From positions 1 through 21,694 of the forward strand of contig DAPW01000025.1 of assembly GCA_002502245.1 (NCBI GenBank): 21,694 nt of DNA, in the 5' to 3' direction. Below the pieces are notes generated by a model. It saw only the letters and a program-made list of their open reading frames with translations, was not told the origin of the DNA and ran no database searches. A program made the translations under genes and the position numbers. Shown here piece after piece: positions 21,661-21,694 of this stretch; within the stretch, counting starts at the first letter, position 1, and each line of letters opens with the position of its first letter. This DNA comes from Methanoregula sp. UBA154. GTDB lineage: Archaea; Halobacteriota; Methanomicrobia; Methanomicrobiales; Methanospirillaceae.

Positions 21661-21694
21661 CGGATATTTCTGCTCGGTAGAAAACCTCAACGAT

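Noticed and set aside
1..21694. tRNA, rRNA, CRISPR arrays and intact insertion sequences
   Set aside because: I looked for T-arm GGTTCRANTCC-type motifs, regularly spaced short repeats with unique spacers, and transposase motifs, and saw none. The 215-bp repeats have conserved spacers, unlike CRISPR. Reading by eye can miss diverged RNA genes.

Overview
The window looks like chromosomal DNA from a GC-rich euryarchaeon, most likely a methanogen of the Methanomicrobiales (Methanoregula-like). This rests on an archaeosortase A-type enzyme, archaeal surface-protein architectures (PEGA lipoprotein, peptidase M64 with thrombospondin type 3 repeats), an HAE3-type RND permease, Shine-Dalgarno sites matching GGAGGTGAT, AT-rich TATA-like promoters and origin recognition boxes of archaeal type. 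The genus is an inference, since no marker gene of methanogenesis is present.

Layout. 1-3461: a repeat-rich left edge, a flavin-binding PNPOx-like protein (+), a secreted/membrane protein (-) and a two-domain universal stress protein (-). 3845-6702: a 45-residue cysteine-rich protein, a protein with two GIY-YIG domains, a repeat-bearing gap and a rhomboid protease, all on +. 7315-11577: two large transport proteins on -, an HAE3/MMPL exporter and a DASS/SLC13 anion transporter. 11991-14136: an SRA-HNH modification-dependent nuclease, a possible 78-residue protein and a P-loop shikimate-kinase-like enzyme on +.

14500-15094 is the most striking segment: three tandem repeats with a 215-217 bp period. 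Each carries on the minus strand a sequence of the form TCCAGTGGAAACAAAGGGGT, or a close variant. This matches the core plus G-string of the archaeal origin recognition box (ORB) bound by Orc1/Cdc6, so the segment is a candidate replication origin, although no orc1/cdc6 gene lies in the window. A triple zinc-ribbon membrane protein follows at 15201.

16107-21168 is a cell-surface cluster: a small acidic protein, a 57-residue membrane tail protein, archaeosortase A, a PEGA lipoprotein, a 47-residue zinc ribbon, and a tightly coupled pair consisting of a secreted M64-type metalloprotease and a membrane-anchored protein. The 57-residue protein and the anchored protein share a C-terminal signature, FCxxHxxDPDC, followed by one transmembrane helix and WY. 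It is not the PGF-CTERM signal and I do not recognise it.

The intergenic gaps hold at least three dispersed repeat families. Family B (about 150 bp, with a terminal GCGAAGC mini-hairpin) has copies near 5391, 6900 and 21355 and a partial one near 107. Family A (about 110 bp) is at 2348 and, in opposite orientation, at 21549. Family C (about 60 bp) is at 2279 and 6791. They look like non-autonomous mobile or REP-like elements. I found no tRNA, rRNA, CRISPR array or intact insertion sequence.
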